Virus record (IMG/VR): IMGVR_UViG_3300036770_000478
Span: 1 to 24,545 of that record
DNA length: 24,545 bases
Direction: 5' to 3' (one strand)
From: a virus
Shown: in pieces, positions 22,145 through 24,545 of the stretch
Layout of the letters: each line of letters starts with the position of its first letter
Position numbering within the stretch: the first letter of the stretch is position 1
Notes under the pieces: generated by a model
Databases searched by the model: none
The model's input: the letters and a program-made list of their open reading frames with translations, nothing else
Told to the model about the DNA's origin: nothing
Translations under genes and position numbers: made by a program

Positions 22145-22259
22145 CAAGAACACGGGTATTCCGTTTATTGAGCGTTCTCGACGATGCCTTAAATGCTCAA
22201 CAAAGTTCAAAACAATCGAAACAAGATTTCAGGACATACCCGCCCTGTTTTCAGAATAG
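22083..22259 (+). CDS. NrdR-like stand-alone zinc ribbon
   Basis: Translated by hand: ATG 22083 behind GGGGAG, stop TAG 22257-22259, 58 residues. It opens MECPSCDAKKSEVLETR, followed by IERSRRCLKCSTKFKTIETR. C3, C6, C35 and C38 form a zinc ribbon with the R-R-C-x-x-C-x-x-x-F-x-T-x-E signature of the NrdR N-terminal domain. The ATP-cone domain of NrdR is absent, so this is only the DNA-binding half. It may act as a small transcription factor, but the target is unknown. It overlaps the preceding gene by 62 bases. Fold confidence is good. Confidence 0.75.
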   Translation: MECPSCDAKKSEVLETRTHRDKNTGIPFIERSRRCLKCSTKFKTIETRFQDIPALFSE

Positions 22260-22270
22260 AGAGGATTTCA

Positions 22271-22461
22271 ATGGTTGGCGTCTTCTTGCGCTTTTCACTA
22301 AACCGCATAGCGACATCTGCACGGACTGCACCGAGACGTTTCATAAACAGATGCTCTCAGAGCGTCGGTGCAGGCATCCAGAGGTTGTCTTTCGTGAGGC
22401 GATGGATGGAAGCATCGAGGGATTCTTACCGCAGAAAGGAAAGAAAAATGATTCAGTTTGA
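22271..22461 (+). CDS. Cys-rich small phage protein, start out of frame (possible indel)
   Basis: The frame ending TGA 22459-22461 encodes WRLLALFTKPHSDICTDCTE, then FHKQMLSERRCRHPEVVF. Its C-x-x-C-T with a later R-x-C-x-x-P is a layout I recall from small phage proteins. The only start with an SD (GAGAGG, ATG 22271) is in another frame; that ATG meets the protein frame if one base were inserted just after it (a GG read as GGG). In-frame starts exist only far upstream inside the zinc-ribbon gene (ATG 22102, GTG 22141). Either a non-standard start or a one-base deletion in the sequence is possible. Function is unknown. Confidence 0.5.
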
Positions 22462-22771
22462 TTTTTTTAGTAAGCCGTTTGGGACGCATCCAAAAAAACT
22501 TGTACGTCACGACGATCCAGATACGAGCCACGCAAGCGCTAAGAAAGTTGACTCCACTAGGCTTGAAGGACTGGTGTATGACGCCATCAAATCCTTTGGT
22601 GAACGGGGTTGCATCAGCGATGAGATACGACAGCATTTTGCACATCTGCCTTATTCCAGCGTCACGGCTCGTTATAAAGCTCTTATTGATAAGGGGTTCA
22701 TTGAGGATACCGGTGAGCGTCGTGCAGGCAACTCCGGTAGACCACAACGAGTGATGAGGATAGTGACATGA
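22448..22771 (+). CDS. Winged-helix DNA-binding protein
   Basis: The start is placed at ATG 22448, behind AGGAAAG, giving 107 residues; the longer frame upstream is a shadow. The N-terminus has HDDPDTSHASAKKV, then a winged-helix domain: RLEGLVYDAIKSFGERGCIS, DEIRQHFAHLPYSSVTARYK and ALIDKGFIEDTGERR, with a Gly/Arg-rich wing (NSGRPQRV). Such proteins are common in phage early cassettes, usually annotated as helix-turn-helix proteins of unknown target. It overlaps the next gene by an ATGA junction. It is probably a transcription regulator of phage or host genes, by inference. Confidence 0.75.
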   Translation: MIQFDFFSKPFGTHPKKLVRHDDPDTSHASAKKVDSTRLEGLVYDAIKSFGERGCISDEIRQHFAHLPYSSVTARYKALIDKGFIEDTGERRAGNSGRPQRVMRIVT

Positions 22772-22938
22772 GCGACCTTAACGAAATGACTATGCGAGAT
22801 CTGCTCGCTATGTATGCGATGCAGTCCGTCTTTAATCGGTTTGGCTTTACTAATTTTGAGTTCCAAGAATTGGCGAAAGTTTCTTATGCAGTTGCCGACG
22901 CCATGATGCAGGAAAGAGAAAAGGGGGAAAGTCAATGA
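22768..22938 (+). CDS. 56-residue Met-rich hypothetical protein
   Basis: Translated by hand: ATG 22768 overlaps the previous TGA, and TGA 22936-22938 overlaps the next ATG, so both ends are coupled. The protein is helical and rich in Met and Phe: MTMRDLLAMYAMQSVFNRF, then FEFQELAKVSYAVADAMMQ, ending in charged residues. There is no clear membrane span or zinc site. Double ATGA coupling strongly supports a real gene. Function is unknown. Confidence 0.68.
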   Translation: MSDLNEMTMRDLLAMYAMQSVFNRFGFTNFEFQELAKVSYAVADAMMQEREKGESQ

Positions 22939-23576
22939 GCTACATCGTTGCAAGTATTCCGCCGATCAAATGCTTTGTGAAGCGCGAGTTTCTTTACAAC
23001 TTTGAGAGTGGCCATGGCGAACTAGAGCCTGCGATCTGGGTAAGCATCAAAGCCCTGAGAGGCCAGGTCTTTCGCATCGAGTCCTTGCTTCCTCAGTACG
23101 GTGCTTTGTACGACAAGCTACCTATCCATGCTTATGTGTGGAAGAGTAACTTTCAAGGCGACTTACCCATTGACGTACTGCAGTTGTGGGACTGCATGTC
23201 TTACCGGTTCACAGTTGTTGAGAAAGTTGGCCTGCGTAATCTTGGCGTTAAGTTTCTTGGCAAGGATAAGCAATGGCACTTCGGTCATTACCTCTTTACG
23301 GTGGACTTTTGTGCTGACGGTATGGACGTTGATACCGGTTTTACGGAGCAGGCTGAGGAGCATAAATCCTTTAACTTCATCCGTCTTGAGAACGGTCAGT
23401 TTGCCATTCAACCCAACAATCGTTGTTTGTGGTACGACCAAGCGCTTGTTGCCTCTGAGAGCAAGTGGCCAGACTTCCAAGCGGCTCGCACGTTCTGGAC
23501 GGTGGACGGCACCCGCAAGTGGTCAACGGGTAGTGACTGGTTTTATTCCCTTGATGAACGAAAGGAGGAAAAGTGA
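22935..23576 (+). CDS. 213-residue hypothetical phage protein
   Basis: ATG 22935 lies in an ATGA overlap with the previous gene and has GGGGGAAAG upstream. The sequence is an alpha/beta protein rich in aromatics: YIVASIPPIKCFVKREFLYN, FRIESLLPQYGALYDKLPIH, QLWDCMSYRFTVVEKVG and HYLFTVDFCADG. I recall relatives in early regions of uncultured aquatic phages, without a known function. No catalytic motif is apparent and no membrane span is seen. It is the longest unassigned gene in the rightward cassette. Confidence 0.75.
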   Translation: MSYIVASIPPIKCFVKREFLYNFESGHGELEPAIWVSIKALRGQVFRIESLLPQYGALYDKLPIHAYVWKSNFQGDLPIDVLQLWDCMSYRFTVVEKVGLRNLGVKFLGKDKQWHFGHYLFTVDFCADGMDVDTGFTEQAEEHKSFNFIRLENGQFAIQPNNRCLWYDQALVASESKWPDFQAARTFWTVDGTRKWSTGSDWFYSLDERKEEK

Positions 23577-23601
23577 TTACCAGCAAATATTGGAGAACAT
23601 C

Positions 23602-24090
23602 ATGCCGCGCAAAGACCCCGAGCAAAAACTTGCGTACAACCGTATGTACCAAGAGCAAAACAAAGAGTTGCTAAGGCAAAAGGCTTTGGACCGGTACTAC
23701 GCGAAGCGTGACGAAATTAACGCCAAGCGTAATGCTAAGTTGCGTGAGCAACGTGCCACGTTGCGTGACGATCCGGAGGCTTATGCCAAGTACCTCGAGA
23801 AGCGTCGGATCGAATACTCTGCGTGGCGCGAGGCTAATCTTGAGCATTACCAGCAATACCATCGCGCTTATATGGAGGTCTATTTAAAACGCCCAGATGT
23901 TATTGAGCGTGAGCGTTTAAGGCACTTTACTCATCAGAGAAAAGCGCGAGCAGAACTTCGGAATTCGTATGTAAAGCAAACCATTCGGCATGGCCGCAGT
24001 TATTCAGCTTGCGATATTCCTCAATCGCTTGTTGATGCAGTAAAGGAACTGAGGAAAATTCAACACAAACTCAAGGAGAGTTCACAATGA
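23602..24090 (+). CDS. Basic coiled-coil protein of early cassette
   Basis: The start is placed at ATG 23602, with GGAG eight bases upstream; the long in-frame extension before it is a shadow of the previous gene. 162 residues, highly basic: AYNRMYQEQNKELLRQKALD, RYYAKRDEINAKRNAKLREQ and RRIEYSAWREANLEHYQQYH. The C-terminus has SACDIPQSLVDAVKELRKIQ. The Arg/Lys helices resemble the N-terminal spacers of phage homing endonucleases, but no HNH or GIY-YIG catalytic site is present. Nucleic-acid binding is likely; enzymatic function is not shown. Confidence 0.7.
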   Translation: MPRKDPEQKLAYNRMYQEQNKELLRQKALDRYYAKRDEINAKRNAKLREQRATLRDDPEAYAKYLEKRRIEYSAWREANLEHYQQYHRAYMEVYLKRPDVIERERLRHFTHQRKARAELRNSYVKQTIRHGRSYSACDIPQSLVDAVKELRKIQHKLKESSQ

Positions 24091-24281
24091 AAAATGTAAC
24101 TGACTTACGCGATCGTTTGTCCACCGTTTTCAATAATCTTGAATCCGGTGAAATTGAAGCCCACAAAGCATCGGAACTTGCCAACATCGCAGGCAAGATG
24201 ATCAACTCCGCGAAGGTGCAAATTGAGTACTACGCACTTAGGAAGGAGCAACCATCCATTTCCTTCTTGGACGCTTCCTAA
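24087..24281 (+). CDS. 64-residue helical hypothetical protein
   Basis: ATG 24087 overlaps the previous TGA (ATGA) and has GGAGAG upstream. The protein is helical throughout: VTDLRDRLSTVFNNLESGEI, then HKASELANIAGKMINSAKVQ, then IEYYALRKEQPS. Phage proteins of this small helical kind commonly follow the preceding basic gene; I recall the pairing but cannot name a family. Its TAA shares a base with the next ATG. Function is unknown. Confidence 0.74.
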   Translation: MKNVTDLRDRLSTVFNNLESGEIEAHKASELANIAGKMINSAKVQIEYYALRKEQPSISFLDAS

Positions 24282-24460
24282 TGACTAAAGAGGAGGCTTG
24301 GCGTGAGTGGGTAGCCAAACATCGTCCACAGAACGAAGAAGCCTTCTGGATCTGTTTTACGGACGCATGGAGGGCTTGTGAAGACGAACATAAATCAACC
24401 ATTGAAGTGCTTAAGGCAGAGGTTAACTGGGCGCTTGGCGGTTACATAAAGAGGGGATGA
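24281..24460 (+). CDS. 59-residue hypothetical protein
   Basis: Translated by hand: ATG 24281 shares its A with the previous TAA (TAATG junction), and TGA is at 24458-24460. The product is acidic and Trp-rich: MTKEEAWREWVAKHRPQNEE, then AFWICFTDAWRACEDEHK. It is probably a two-helix protein. Coupling to the neighbour supports it. Function is unknown. Confidence 0.66.
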   Translation: MTKEEAWREWVAKHRPQNEEAFWICFTDAWRACEDEHKSTIEVLKAEVNWALGGYIKRG

Positions 24461-24461
24461 G

Positions 24462-24545
24462 ATGGAACGACAAGTCGGTAACTGGTTGCTCGGATTCACA
24501 ATCGGCATTCTTACGACATTGGCCTCGCAAAAATTGTTGTCTGAG
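24462..24545 (+). CDS. Small membrane protein, partial
   Basis: ATG 24462 stands one base after the previous stop with GAGGGG upstream. The 28 visible codons encode MERQVGNWLLGFTIGILTTL followed by ASQKLLSE, a short start and one hydrophobic span. The frame runs off the window, so the length is unknown. It could be a holin-like or other membrane peptide; nothing more can be said. Confidence 0.55.
   Translation, partial: MERQVGNWLLGFTIGILTTLASQKLLSE

Noticed and set aside
23101-23601. N-terminal 167 residues in frame with the basic coiled-coil gene
   Set aside because: This overlaps the 213-residue gene in another frame and has shadow-like composition; the SD-supported ATG 23602 is preferred.
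1-24545. CRISPR array, tRNA or rRNA genes, insertion sequence
   Set aside because: No regularly spaced direct repeats, no tRNA-like cloverleaf noticed, no transposase frame or terminal inverted repeats seen by reading.

Overview
This window is a contiguous piece of a tailed double-stranded DNA phage genome (Caudoviricetes). It carries a complete DNA-packaging and head block and a complete replication/recombination block, and no host housekeeping gene, rRNA or tRNA. Several head proteins have the look of phages assembled from aquatic metagenomes. That resemblance and a proteobacterial host are recalled and inferred, not searched. There is no integrase or DNA polymerase, and no recognisable tail, lysis or holin gene, so those functions (if present) lie outside the window.

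Layout. (1) Positions 1-15662 form the late block, almost entirely leftward. In transcription order it holds the small terminase, a 75-residue protein, the large terminase, two very large virion-associated proteins (855 and 758 residues), portal, two tiny proteins, a GroES-like co-chaperonin, an acidic scaffold-like protein, a 180-residue protein, a 200-residue head protein, the major capsid protein, a beta-helix protein and a Lys-Gly repeat protein running off the left end. One small gene (8425-8649) points the other way. (2) Positions 15752-17181 hold small leftward accessory genes. Two are separated from their downstream neighbour by an identical UUCG-capped hairpin. (3) Positions 17287-20980 are the leftward early/replication operon: a YdaS/Cro-like regulator, two DUF1376-type initiator paralogues, a CHC2 zinc-finger primase fragment, a DnaB/gp4-like helicase, RusA resolvase, a helical protein and a Ref-like HNH nuclease. 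Most junctions are ATGA or GTGA overlaps. (4) Positions 20981-21182 are the divergent control region, with perfect palindromes. (5) From 21183 to the right end runs a rightward cassette of a single-stranded DNA-binding protein and many small genes, several with zinc-binding or winged-helix folds.

How the parts fit: the central region controls two diverging transcripts. The leftward one makes initiator, helicase and recombination proteins. The DUF1376 gene contains a cluster of palindromic GAGCAT repeats next to four exact 7-bp tandem repeats in AT-rich DNA, a layout like the lambda origin inside gene O and the best candidate for the replication origin. The late block packages DNA and builds the head, helped by a phage GroES homologue. 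The 855-residue protein may carry an ADP-ribosyltransferase-like C-terminal domain and shares a Gly-rich linker module with the 758-residue protein.

Several genes shorter than 60 residues were translated by hand (5692-5844, 15752-15892, 15889-16068, 22083-22259, 22768-22938, 24281-24460). Several starts were moved to coupled or SD-supported codons. All family names rest on reading motifs; no database search was run.
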